DNA from: Planctomycetota bacterium
GTDB lineage: Bacteria; Planctomycetota; UBA1135; UBA2386
Length of the DNA stretch: 64,000 nucleotides
NCBI GenBank assembly: GCA_020638735.1
Contig: JACKHZ010000013.1
Span: 1-64,000, forward strand
Reading direction: 5' to 3'
In this document: positions 54,152 through 64,000 of the stretch, piece after piece
How positions within the stretch are numbered: position 1 is the stretch's first letter
How the letters are laid out: every line of letters begins with the position of its first letter
Translations under genes and position numbers: made by a program
Notes under the pieces: generated by a model
The model's input: only the letters and a program-made list of their open reading frames with translations
Database searches by the model: none
What the model was told of the DNA's origin: nothing

Positions 54152-56779
54152 ATGGCCACCTCCACCCGACTCGCCCCGTTCTTCCTCGCTGCCGCGATCG
54201 CGAGCGCGCCGGCGCCTGCCCAGGCAGTCGGCGCCACCGTGACGGCCGCCACCCAGCTCAAGGTCACCGCCGTGTCGAACACCGATACACGGCCGGCGGG
54301 CTTCGACCTGACGGGCGGCCTGACGCTGAGCGCGAGCTACTTCCAGACCGCGTTCCTGGTCCAGGTCGACGCCAACTTCGCGCTGACCAACAACACGGCC
54401 TCCGGCGGCGCGATCGTCTACACCGTCAACGAAGGTGTCTCCGGCTTCGGGCTGTCGCCGACGACCGCGGGTCCGCACGCGACCCGGCTGCAGCTGACGA
54501 GCCCGCAGACCCGCACCGGCACTCTGCGCGTCACGTTCTCCGGCAGCGGCACGGCGTCGGTCGACATCGGCGACGACGGCTCGGTCGAGTGGACGCAGGC
54601 GGCCGGCTCGCCGTGGCAGCAGCAGGTCGCCGTGGTGGGCAACCTGCCGATCCGCGTCGCGACGTCGCTGAGCAGCAGTTCGCACGCGCTGACCGTGCAG
54701 TTCACGCCCGATCCGCCGCTCGCGCAGCTGCCGCTGAGCAACCCCGGCTTCGAGAGCGGGTTCATCGACTGGGAGACGTTCGGCAACGCCTTCGCCGAAG
54801 CCGCGTCGCCGCCGGCCATCGTCCCGCGCAGCGGCAACAGCGTCTGCAAGATGTACGGCATGTTCAGCGGCGCCTTCAACGTCAGCGGCGCCTACCAGAC
54901 CTTCGCGGCGTCGCCCGGTGAGACCTACGCGCTCGACTGCCATGCCCGCCACTGGAGCGGCGACGCGATGACCGGACCGGGCATGCCATACGCCAACCAG
55001 GCCGAGAAGAAGATCGAGTTCTTCGACGCCGCGGGCGCGCTGCTCGCGGCCACGGCGCAGACGGTGCTCGACGGCACGATGCCGACCGACACCTGGGTGC
55101 ACACGCCGACCGTCGTCGCCACCGCGCCGCCCGGCACCGTCACCGTGCGCGCGGTGTTGCTGTTCCTGCAGCCGGGCATGGACAGCGGCGCCGCGCAGTT
55201 CGACGACGTCGCGTTCGGCCTCAGCGACGGCTGCGGCGCCTTCTCACTGAGCACCGGCGACAACGGCGGCGTCGGCTACGCCACTACCGCCTGCTTCACG
55301 CTCGACGTGACCGCGGTCCACGGGGTCCACGTGTGCGGCATCGACGTGATCAACGCGATCTATTTCACCTCGCCCTTCCAGGCGACCCTCAACCGGCACC
55401 GCACCCTCACCGACTACACGCAGCTGACGCCCGCCACCAACGGCCCCGACGACTGGTGCGAGGTGGGCACGCTGAGCAGCCCGGTGGCAGGCTACGGAGC
55501 GCCGATCCAGTTCGCGATCACCAACGCCACCGGCTCGCTCGACCTGCCGCCGGGCCAGCACCTGTTGTCGATCCGGCCGGTGCCGAACCAGGCGCTGGTC
55601 ATGCGGTGCTCGCCCGGCACGACGCGGAGCCTCACCGATGGCGGCGCCAACCTGACGTTCTCCGGCGGCGTCACGACCGACCAGCTCGGCGTCTTCGGCA
55701 CGAGCTGCATCGACTGCACGCTGCACTACGACGTCGCCAACGCGCCGCTCACGGAGCCGGCGTGCGTCGCCTCGGTGGCCGTGGTCGGGACCTCGTGCGG
55801 CAGCGCGCCCAACATGGTCTACGAGCAGTTCTCGGGCGCCAACCCCTGGGACCTGACGCCGACCGACGTGCTGCTGACCGCCACCGGCGACGGCGCCTCG
55901 CTGAGCACCGTGCCGCACACGGCGCTGGTGCCCGCGATCGCACCGAACCTCGGCCTCTACCAGAGCACCGCGTCGGCGCTGATCCCGCTCGGCTTCGACC
56001 TCGCCGCGTTCGGGCTGCCTGCCGTGACCTCGATCTCGGTCTGTTCCAACGGCTCGATCTTCCTCGGCGGCATCGGCGACCTCACCGGCGTCGAGGCGGC
56101 GACGACGCTCGGCAACGAAGTGGTGCCGCGCGTCATGGCGCTGTGGAACCTGTTCGAGACAGGCAACGGCGAGACGATACACGTCGACGTCAACCCGGGC
56201 GTCGAAGCGGTCGTGACGTTCCGCAACATGAACGAATACGTCCAACTGCTCCCGCAGACGTTCCAGGTCGTCCTCCAGCCGACGACGATCCGCATCCGCT
56301 ACGAACCCAACCAGTCGTACTTCACCAACGACGGCATGGTCGGCTTCTACAACGGCGTGCCGTTCACGCCGCCGAACACCAGCAGCCGCGTCGATCTGAC
56401 CGCGGGGCCGACGGTGGCGACCAGCACGGCCGCCCGCCCCGAGCTCGCGCTCGCCAGCGTCACGCGCCCGCTGCTCGGCGCGTCGTTCGACGTCATCCTC
56501 GACCACAACCCGCTGATCGGCGTCGTGTTCGCCGAGATCGGCTTCACGTCCGCGGGTCTGCCGCTGCCGACGCCGCTGTTCGCGCCGGACTGCAGGTACC
56601 ACCTCGGCGTCGATCCCCTCAACATCGGCGTCACCGTGAGCCCGTCGGCGACGTTCTCGATCGTGATCCCGAACGACACGCTCTTCCTGGACCTGCCGCT
56701 GGCCTTGCAAGGCGTCGCGATCGACAGCAACTGGTTCATGTCCAGCAACGCGCTGCAGGCGAACGCGAGCAACTTCTGA
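54152..56779 (+). CDS. Large secreted protein with nidogen-like and C-terminal SNAL modules
   Basis: The 875-residue product starts at ATG 54152 with a signal peptide (LAPFFLAAAIASAPAPAQA). The N-terminal ~185 residues are beta-rich. Around residue 195 a carbohydrate-binding-type sandwich begins with LSNPGFESGFIDWETFGNAF and includes FAASPGETYALDCHARHWSG. A Cys-containing segment follows (GCGAFSLSTGDNGGVGYATT). From residue ~546 comes the module GTSCGSAPNMVYEQF ... NGSIFLGGIGD ... VTFRNMNEYVQLLPQTFQVV ... IRIRYEPNQSYF, parallel to the protein at 10000-12378. It ends with a beta module and MSSNALQANASNF. No enzyme motif is seen. The 210 bp upstream hold nothing recognised. Confidence 0.8.
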   Translation: MATSTRLAPFFLAAAIASAPAPAQAVGATVTAATQLKVTAVSNTDTRPAGFDLTGGLTLSASYFQTAFLVQVDANFALTNNTASGGAIVYTVNEGVSGFGLSPTTAGPHATRLQLTSPQTRTGTLRVTFSGSGTASVDIGDDGSVEWTQAAGSPWQQQVAVVGNLPIRVATSLSSSSHALTVQFTPDPPLAQLPLSNPGFESGFIDWETFGNAFAEAASPPAIVPRSGNSVCKMYGMFSGAFNVSGAYQTFAASPGETYALDCHARHWSGDAMTGPGMPYANQAEKKIEFFDAAGALLAATAQTVLDGTMPTDTWVHTPTVVATAPPGTVTVRAVLLFLQPGMDSGAAQFDDVAFGLSDGCGAFSLSTGDNGGVGYATTACFTLDVTAVHGVHVCGIDVINAIYFTSPFQATLNRHRTLTDYTQLTPATNGPDDWCEVGTLSSPVAGYGAPIQFAITNATGSLDLPPGQHLLSIRPVPNQALVMRCSPGTTRSLTDGGANLTFSGGVTTDQLGVFGTSCIDCTLHYDVANAPLTEPACVASVAVVGTSCGSAPNMVYEQFSGANPWDLTPTDVLLTATGDGASLSTVPHTALVPAIAPNLGLYQSTASALIPLGFDLAAFGLPAVTSISVCSNGSIFLGGIGDLTGVEAATTLGNEVVPRVMALWNLFETGNGETIHVDVNPGVEAVVTFRNMNEYVQLLPQTFQVVLQPTTIRIRYEPNQSYFTNDGMVGFYNGVPFTPPNTSSRVDLTAGPTVATSTAARPELALASVTRPLLGASFDVILDHNPLIGVVFAEIGFTSAGLPLPTPLFAPDCRYHLGVDPLNIGVTVSPSATFSIVIPNDTLFLDLPLALQGVAIDSNWFMSSNALQANASNF

Positions 56780-56788
56780 GCGCGGTCG

Positions 56789-58636
56789 CTACCAGACCTT
56801 GAGGGTGACCTCGAGGTCGGGACGTTCGCGGCGCAACGTCTCGGCGGCGGCGTCGTCGAGGAACGTCGCACGCCAGGTCCTGAGGTGGCGCAGGTTCTTG
56901 GCAGCGACGATCGCCGGCACCACAGCGGTGGTGATGTTCGAGTTGTTGGTGATGCTCAGGTGCTCCAGCGCGGGCGCGGCGAGGATCGCGCGCAGCGCAT
57001 CGTCGTCCAGCCATTCGGGTTCGTTGAGTTCCAACGTGAGCAAGCGTGGGAAGCGATCGCGCAGCACCGTGCCGGCCGACGCGTCGAGGCCGGAGCACCA
57101 GGTCAAGCTCAGCCCGGCCAACGAGACGGGCAGCGCGAGCAGGTCGTCGGGCTCGATCTCTGTCCATCGCAGCGTCAGCGAGTTCAGCGAGTGCAGCTTC
57201 CCAAGCGGGCGCAGACGCGGCATCGGATGGCGACCGGCTACTTCCGAGCGCTTGCACGAAAGGTCGAGCGACTCCAAACGCTCGAGGCGACCGATCGCCG
57301 CGATCGTCTGCGGGCCACACTGCTCACCCGGCAGTCGCAGACGCCGCAGCTTCGCCATCTCACCGACGCGAGCCAGCTCGTCGTCTCCCGCCAAGACCTC
57401 CGGTATCTCGAGCACCTCGAGATCGCGACACCTGGTCAGCGCGCCGATCGCATCCGGCCCGCAAGGGGAGCCGAGTCTTGCCTCGCGCAGCGCGGCGAGG
57501 TTGGCGAGCCAGGCCATCGGCCCGGCTCCGGCAGACAGCAGCGAGAGCTTGCGCAGGTTCACCAACGCACCGAGATGATCGAGACCGTTGCCGGACCACT
57601 TCGGCACCTTGATGCGCAGTTCTTCGAGTTGTGACATCTCCCCGAGGATCCGCATGGAACCCTCGGACAGATCCGGCGCATCGCCGATGTAGGCAACCCC
57701 GCGCAGTCGTTCGCGCCCGGCCAGCAGCAGCGTCGCCTGGTCACCGAGATCGCGCAGCTCGATGTGGGCAACGCTCGGCGGAAGTGCGCGCAGTTCGTCG
57801 AGCGTCGTCACCGGCCGGTAGTAGGGAAGGTCGATCTGTCGGTAGTAGCGCTTCGTCAACTCCGCGACATGCCGCTCGAACGTCGGGTCGTCGGGTCGCC
57901 GCACGACGACACGCTTGCCGCCCATCAGCAGCTGCTCGACCATCGTCAGCGTCAGCCACGGTGCCTCGCCGAAGTCGATGCGGCGCAGCTGCGGCGTCAT
58001 CTCGAAGAACTGCACGACGGCCGCCGACGTGTCGGTGCCACCGATCGCGATGCTCGTCATCGTCTTCGCCTGGATCAGCTTGGCGACGAACACGTCCTGA
58101 ACACCCGAGCAACCGGTCAGGTCGGCCTCGAACAGCTCGCCGTAGCCGCCGTCTTCGCCGAGCACATCGAACGACCGCAGGTCCGGCCCGCGGCCGCGAA
58201 GGCGCAGCCGCTCGAGCGTCGGACATTGCTTCGCCAGTGCGACGAAGCCGTCGTTGCCCAGATCGCGCAGCTCGACCGCGCGCGTGTCCGTCGGCAACTC
58301 CGCCAACTCCGCCATCGTCGCGGCCACGACGAAGTCCGGCGCCGGATCCTGACCGCCCGCTTCGCCGACGCCACGCTGCGCGAACATCACCCACGCGACG
58401 ACCACCAGCCCGAGCACCAGCACCGCCGCATTGAGCAACGGCCCGCCGCGACCGGTGACGCGCACCTGCTTCGCTTCGACCAGCTGCGCGGCGCGACGCG
58501 TCATCACCGCCATCACCACGTCCGGGGCGCGTTCGTCGCCCAAGACCTCACCGAGCGCCCAGTCCATGCGCCGCTCGACGACCTCTTCGGCGATGTCCTC
58601 TGCGTGGCCCTCTGCGATGTGCTCTTCGTCGTTCAT
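56789..58636 (-). CDS. Membrane-anchored leucine-rich-repeat protein, probable anti-sigma partner
   Basis: The 615-residue product has a cytoplasmic N-terminus of ~65 residues (WALGEVLGDERAPDVVMAVM) that resembles the short sigma-binding segment of planctomycete anti-sigma proteins. One helix follows (LLNAAVLVLGLVVVAWVMFA, 66-86). The ~520-residue extracytoplasmic part is made of leucine-rich repeats, clearest from VNLRKLSLLSAGAGPMAWLA through LEVLEIPEVLAG, LRRLRLPGEQCG, LESLDLSCKRSE, LNSLTLRWTEIE to LEHLSITNNSNI. The ATG overlaps the sigma gene stop (ATGA) and has AAGGAGG upstream, so the two are translated together. I infer that the LRR part senses or binds an envelope ligand and the N-terminus holds the sigma factor. 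Confidence 0.82.
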   Translation of the reverse strand: MNDEEHIAEGHAEDIAEEVVERRMDWALGEVLGDERAPDVVMAVMTRRAAQLVEAKQVRVTGRGGPLLNAAVLVLGLVVVAWVMFAQRGVGEAGGQDPAPDFVVAATMAELAELPTDTRAVELRDLGNDGFVALAKQCPTLERLRLRGRGPDLRSFDVLGEDGGYGELFEADLTGCSGVQDVFVAKLIQAKTMTSIAIGGTDTSAAVVQFFEMTPQLRRIDFGEAPWLTLTMVEQLLMGGKRVVVRRPDDPTFERHVAELTKRYYRQIDLPYYRPVTTLDELRALPPSVAHIELRDLGDQATLLLAGRERLRGVAYIGDAPDLSEGSMRILGEMSQLEELRIKVPKWSGNGLDHLGALVNLRKLSLLSAGAGPMAWLANLAALREARLGSPCGPDAIGALTRCRDLEVLEIPEVLAGDDELARVGEMAKLRRLRLPGEQCGPQTIAAIGRLERLESLDLSCKRSEVAGRHPMPRLRPLGKLHSLNSLTLRWTEIEPDDLLALPVSLAGLSLTWCSGLDASAGTVLRDRFPRLLTLELNEPEWLDDDALRAILAAPALEHLSITNNSNITTAVVPAIVAAKNLRHLRTWRATFLDDAAAETLRRERPDLEVTLKVW

Positions 58637-59148
58637 CGTTCGCCTCCTTCGCCGAGTCGCTGATCGACGCACCGCCGCAAGCCAGCGCGCAGCCGCTGCA
58701 ACAGCGTCTTGAGCCCGTTCTCCTCCAAGCCGACCAACCGCGCGACATCGGCGCGCGCGCGCCGTTCGCCGTAGAACGCGTCGACCACCTGCCGCGACCG
58801 CCCGTCCAATCGCTGCACGCAGTCGCGCAGCGCGTCGAGCCAGCGGTCGCCGCCGTCGGCCGCGCAATCGGCGACCCATGCGCGTTCGGCGTGTTCGAGC
58901 AGCAGCTGCTCGCGCCTCCCCGCGTCACGCCGACCGCGCAGCCACAGATGCCGCGCCGTGCGCCGCAAGAACGCCGCCACCGCCGCGTCACTGCCGACGT
59001 CGTGCAGCTTGTCGAACGCGACCAGGAACGTCTCCTGCAGCAGGTCCTCGGCGACGTCCGCCGGCGCGCCGATCGCGCGCAGGTAACGCCAGACACCGGT
59101 CTGGTGGCGTCGCACGATCGCCTCGGGATCGGGGGCGGGAGGGGTCAT
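58633..59148 (-). CDS. ECF RNA polymerase sigma factor
   Basis: The 171-residue product from ATG 59148 has only sigma regions 2 and 4. Region 2: RRHQTGVWRYLRAIGAPADV, AEDLLQETFLVAFDKL, and the DNA-contacting FLRRTARHLWLRGRRDAGRR. Region 4: LDGRSRQVVDAFYGERRARA, DVARLVGLEENGLKTLLQRL. The length and layout are typical of ECF sigma factors that read envelope or stress promoters. The next gene, overlapping by ATGA, encodes the LRR membrane partner. Together they contrast with the single-chain fusion at 30331-33255. The longer frame to 59274 is rejected because its N-terminus shows no sigma sequence. Confidence 0.92.
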   Translation of the reverse strand: MTPPAPDPEAIVRRHQTGVWRYLRAIGAPADVAEDLLQETFLVAFDKLHDVGSDAAVAAFLRRTARHLWLRGRRDAGRREQLLLEHAERAWVADCAADGGDRWLDALRDCVQRLDGRSRQVVDAFYGERRARADVARLVGLEENGLKTLLQRLRAGLRRCVDQRLGEGGER

Positions 59149-59291
59149 GCTCGGGGGGCGCGCGGGCCGCTGCAGCGGGGTCGTCGTCACGGGCGCTGGA
59201 TCCCGTGGGCGCAGGGCAGGGTATTCGGAAATCTGCGGCGACTCGACCCAGGTCGAGGACTCAGTCCTGCCCACTCGCTTCGATTCCCACC

Positions 59292-59687
59292 ATGAAGCAC
59301 CTCCCCACCATCGCCGGCGTGCTGCTCGGCGCCGTGTTCCTGATGGCCAGCCTGACCGTGCTGCTCGGCTTCGTGCCGGACGAGATGCCGAAGATGTCGG
59401 AGGCCGCCGAGCACTTCATGACCGCGGTCGGCCCGACCGGGTTCATGACCTTCGTCAAGGTCTGTGAGCTGGTCGGTGCCGTGCTGGTGATGATCCCGAA
59501 GACGCGCGGCGCCGGCCTGCTGATCCTCGGCCCGATCCTCGTCAACATCGTCGCCTACCACCTGCTGGTCGCCGGCGACGGCATCGCCCACCCGATGGTG
59601 CTCGCGCCATGCGCGCTCGCCGTCTACCTGGTGCTCGTCGACGCGCGGGCGTTCGGCCGGCTGATCTGGCGGCGCCCGGAACGCTAG
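59292..59687 (+). CDS. DoxX-like small membrane protein
   Basis: The 131-residue product starts at ATG 59292 and has four hydrophobic segments: TIAGVLLGAVFLMASLTVLL, FMTFVKVCELVGAVLVMIP, AGLLILGPILVNIVAYHLLV and MVLAPCALAVYLVLVDARAF. The arrangement with an early short loop (GFVPDEMPKMSEAAEHFMTA) and the KVCELVGAVLVMIPKTRGAG segment is typical of DoxX-like proteins. Their roles are poorly defined and include redox or thiosulfate-linked membrane functions. It is divergent from the ECF sigma gene across 143 bp, so it could be one of its targets; this is positional inference only. Confidence 0.78.
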   Translation: MKHLPTIAGVLLGAVFLMASLTVLLGFVPDEMPKMSEAAEHFMTAVGPTGFMTFVKVCELVGAVLVMIPKTRGAGLLILGPILVNIVAYHLLVAGDGIAHPMVLAPCALAVYLVLVDARAFGRLIWRRPER

Positions 59688-59884
59688 GGGGCGAACGGTG
59701 GCGGCGCGCCGGGTCCGCGAGGCACCGCAGTTGCAGCCCGCCGAGAGTCCCATCCTGGCGCCCGAAGCCCTTCGTTCGCCGCAACCCTCGATCCCGAGCG
59801 TCACGCGTTCGGAACGTCAACCGCAACGCCCCTCGCTGCGGTCGACCGTGCCCCGAGCGTGCTCCGACCAAGCCAACACCGCGC

Positions 59885-62293
59885 ATGTCCCGATCGCGCC
59901 CGCTGTCCCTCTCTCTGCTCTCCACGACCCTCGCCGCGCTGCTGGCCACCGCCGCCCACGCCCAGTGCGACCTCGACTGGCAACCGGGCAGCGGCGTGCC
60001 CGGACCGTTCGGCACGGTCTACGCGAGCGCCCGCCTGCCCGGCGGTGACCTGATCGTCGGCGGCAACTTCGGGCTCGCCGGCGACGTGCGCGCCAACAGC
60101 ATCGCCCGCTACGACGGCACCCGCTGGTCGGCGATCGGCTCGGGCATCGACGGCATCGTGCGCTGCATGACGACCCTGCCGAACGGCGACGTCGTCATCG
60201 GCGGGAGTTTCCAGCACGCGGACGGCGTGCCCGCCGCGGGGGTCGTGCGCTTCGATGGCACGAGCTTCCACGCCTACGGCGCCGGGCTCGACACCGGCGG
60301 CGTCTACTCGCTGCTGGCCCTGCCCAACGGCGACCTGCTGGCCGGCGGCAACAACCTGTTCTCGGCAGGACAGCACATCCCGGGCGTCGGCCGGTGGGAC
60401 GGCACGGCGTGGTCACCCTTCATCACCAGCCCGCTGTCCGGCGGCGCCACGTCGATGGCGCGCCTGTCCAACGGCGACCTGCTGTTCGCCCCGATCCTCG
60501 TGCAGGTCGGGTCCGGGTTCGCAGGGCCCCTGGTCCGCTATGACGGCACGACCTTCACCGACGTTCCAGGGCTGAGCGGCGACTCCGACGTCATGGACGT
60601 GCTGCCGCTGGACCTGGGCCGGTTCGCCATCTGCGGGCAGCTGGTCGTCAACGGCGCAGCGACCGGTGTCGCGCTGTTCGACGGCACGACGACGATCTCG
60701 CTCGGCGCGCCGACGGCCGAATACCGTTCCCTCGCCGCCACCGGCAACGGCGACCTGCTGGCGGGCGGCTACACCTCGAACGGCCTGCTGGGCCACCTCG
60801 CGCGCTTCGACGGCCAGTCGTGGTCCGTGGCGCCGAGCGGCTGCCCGCGCGGCGTCTCCGCGATCGTCGAAGAGCCGAACGGCGCCGTGCTCGTCTGCGG
60901 TCTGGGCAGCGCCGGTCACCCGATGGTCGAAGGGTCGGTGCGCCGCCTCGTCGGCACGAGCTGGATCGACCTCGGCACCTCGGCGCCGATCGTCAACGTC
61001 GTCGCCGCGCTGCCGAACGGAGACTTCGTCGTCGCCGGCCAGTTCTCGTCGATCGGCGGCATCGCCGCCAACAACGTCGCGCGCTGGGACGGCACGAACT
61101 GGCACGCGATGGGCAGCGGCGTCAACGGCACCGTCACCTGCATCGCCGTCAACGACCAGGGCATGGTGGCGGTCGGCGGCCCGTTCCAGCTCCCGGGCAC
61201 GCTGACGAACGGCCGTGTCGCCATCTGGAACGGCGTCTCGTGGACGAGCCCCGGAAACGGCACCGACATCGTGCCGACCCAGATCGCGATCAATCAACCG
61301 GGTCAGGTCCTGGTCACCTCGGGCCCTGCGGCGCGGCGCTTCGACGGCGCGGCGTGGTCGACGCTGCCCCCGCTCAACGGCGTCTGCTACGGCATCGCCG
61401 TCGACGGCAACGGCGAGTTCGTGCTCGCCGGCGTGTTCGTGCAGATTCCGGGCTCGACGGTCAACGGAGTGGTGCGCTTGACCGGGGGCGCCTTCGTCCC
61501 CGAGCCGACGGGCATGACGATCGCGCGGGCGATCCTGCGGCTGCGCGACGGCAGCATCGCCGCGGCCGGCAACGGCGTCGGCACTCAACTGCTCCGTCTG
61601 CAAGGCGGCGTCTGGACCCCCCTGCCGTCGCCGCCCCCCTTCGTCACGGCGCTCGACGAGTTGCCGAACGGAGACCTGCTGGCGATCGCCACCCCCACGT
61701 CCGGCCCGACGACCCTGCACCAGCTCCACGGCGCGACCACCACCACGCTCGCCGAGGTCGGCACGTACGCGAACGGCGCCGTGGTCACGATCGCGACCGC
61801 GGACCACGGTGAGGTGCTGCTCGCCGCCGCCGGCGGCCTGCTCCTGATCGACGGCGCGGTGTCCGCCGGCGTCGCGCGCGCGCTGCCGACGTGCCCGGCC
61901 GCCGCGACGGCGACCGGCAGCGGCTGCTACGGCGCCGCGGGTCCGGTCACGCTGGGCGCCACCGACCTGCCGTGGCTCGGCGCCACCTTCCACGCGCGGG
62001 TCGCCGGCATGGCCGTGCCGACGATCGGCCTGCACGTCGCCGGCGTCGCGCCGACGCTGCTGCCGCTGCCGCTCGGCGCGCCGGGCTGCACGCTGCAGGT
62101 CGATCCGGCGCTGATCGGCGCGTTCGTGCCGAGCGCGGTGCAGAGCGACGTCGCGTTCGCGGTGCCGACGGACGCCGCGCTGATCGGCCAGCAACTGCTG
62201 ACGCAGGTCGTCGCGCTCGAGCTCGATGCAACGGGCGCGATCACCCGCACCACGTCGAGCAATGCGCTGCAGCTGACGGTCGGCGCGTTCTGA
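59885..62293 (+). CDS. Secreted beta-propeller/delta-60-like repeat protein with C-terminal SNAL module
   Basis: The 802-residue product starts at ATG 59885 with a signal peptide (LSLLSTTLAALLATAAHAQ). Residues ~30-660 are many ~45-residue repeats with the core 'LPNGDLxxGG' and 'xxARxDGTxW': RLPGGDLIVGGNFGLAGD, TLPNGDVVIGGSFQHADG, ALPNGDLLAGGNNLFSAG, ALPNGDFVVAGQFSSIGG and ELPNGDLLAIATPTSGP. These are propeller blades like those of delta-60/kelch-type proteins. The last ~130 residues start GSGCYGAAGPVTLGATDLPW and end TTSSNALQLTVGAF, the C-terminal module shared with other secreted proteins here. No catalytic motif is seen. The 197 bp before the gene hold nothing recognisable. Confidence 0.83.
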   Translation: MSRSRPLSLSLLSTTLAALLATAAHAQCDLDWQPGSGVPGPFGTVYASARLPGGDLIVGGNFGLAGDVRANSIARYDGTRWSAIGSGIDGIVRCMTTLPNGDVVIGGSFQHADGVPAAGVVRFDGTSFHAYGAGLDTGGVYSLLALPNGDLLAGGNNLFSAGQHIPGVGRWDGTAWSPFITSPLSGGATSMARLSNGDLLFAPILVQVGSGFAGPLVRYDGTTFTDVPGLSGDSDVMDVLPLDLGRFAICGQLVVNGAATGVALFDGTTTISLGAPTAEYRSLAATGNGDLLAGGYTSNGLLGHLARFDGQSWSVAPSGCPRGVSAIVEEPNGAVLVCGLGSAGHPMVEGSVRRLVGTSWIDLGTSAPIVNVVAALPNGDFVVAGQFSSIGGIAANNVARWDGTNWHAMGSGVNGTVTCIAVNDQGMVAVGGPFQLPGTLTNGRVAIWNGVSWTSPGNGTDIVPTQIAINQPGQVLVTSGPAARRFDGAAWSTLPPLNGVCYGIAVDGNGEFVLAGVFVQIPGSTVNGVVRLTGGAFVPEPTGMTIARAILRLRDGSIAAAGNGVGTQLLRLQGGVWTPLPSPPPFVTALDELPNGDLLAIATPTSGPTTLHQLHGATTTTLAEVGTYANGAVVTIATADHGEVLLAAAGGLLLIDGAVSAGVARALPTCPAAATATGSGCYGAAGPVTLGATDLPWLGATFHARVAGMAVPTIGLHVAGVAPTLLPLPLGAPGCTLQVDPALIGAFVPSAVQSDVAFAVPTDAALIGQQLLTQVVALELDATGAITRTTSSNALQLTVGAF

Positions 62294-62303
62294 GCGGGGC
62301 GAG

Positions 62304-63950
<1,647 letters not shown>

Positions 63951-64000
63951 CGGGCGGAGCACGATCGCGAGCCGGGCCCCGCGCGTCCAGCACTGCTCTC

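Overview
The window is about 70% GC and densely coded on both strands. It looks like a chromosomal segment of a member of the Planctomycetota or a close relative. That assignment is an inference from gene content: many large secreted proteins of unknown function, several carboxypeptidase-regulatory-like (CarboxypepD_reg) proteins, HEAT-repeat proteins, a CotH-type protein, a SUMF1-domain protein, and ECF sigma factors with extracytoplasmic extensions. No rRNA, tRNA, CRISPR array, intact insertion sequence or prophage was seen.

Layout. 1-12.4 kb: 5' part of a secreted protein gene, a Uup-like ABC-F ATPase, a HEAT-repeat secreted protein, a minus-strand pair (destabilase/i-type-lysozyme-like protein and a membrane-anchored CarboxypepD_reg protein), another CarboxypepD_reg protein and a large secreted protein. 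12.5-17.7 kb: a small zinc-ribbon membrane protein, a decayed DUF4258-like gene, a DUF4388/TPR-like protein, a radical SAM protein, and a globin-coupled diguanylate cyclase. 17.7-30.3 kb: secreted metalloprotease-like, Cys-rich, CotH and lipoprotein genes, then argS, an alcohol dehydrogenase that has lost its structural zinc site, and a beta-helix protein. 30.3-38.5 kb: a single-chain ECF sigma factor/transmembrane/CarboxypepD_reg fusion, a divergent HEAT protein, a secreted beta-propeller, a SUMF1 protein, a MESH1-type alarmone hydrolase and a small Cys protein. 38.7-44.1 kb: two tandem CarboxypepD_reg paralogues, a secreted protein, and a 371-bp near-identical copy of the first paralogue's 3' end that abuts a 5'-truncated membrane gene. 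44.1-49.0 kb: an XRE regulator/membrane protein pair behind a palindromic operator, and a four-gene overlapping operon containing a DUF4212/sodium-solute symporter. 49.0-64.0 kb: CDGSH protein, ppdK, a secreted glycoside-hydrolase-like protein, a large secreted protein, an ECF sigma factor translationally coupled to a leucine-rich-repeat membrane partner, a DoxX-like protein, a secreted beta-propeller, and a second ABC-F ATPase.

How the genes relate. Housekeeping and metabolic genes (argS, ppdK, two ABC-F ATPases) are interspersed with an unusually large secretome. Several secreted proteins end in a similar module finishing in a Ser-Asn-Ala/Gly-Leu motif, which suggests a common C-terminal handling or structural domain. 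Two sigma systems sense through extracytoplasmic domains in different ways: a one-protein fusion at 30.3-33.3 kb and a two-gene coupled pair at 56.8-59.1 kb. A globin-coupled c-di-GMP synthase and a MESH1-type hydrolase add second-messenger control.

Two recurring non-coding signals stand out. Several genes without a Shine-Dalgarno sequence carry a TAnnnT box 6-10 nt before the start codon, which suggests leaderless transcripts. Several convergent gene junctions hold short perfect inverted repeats overlapping the minus-strand stop codon. Most functional calls rest on motif recognition by eye. Homology searches were not possible.
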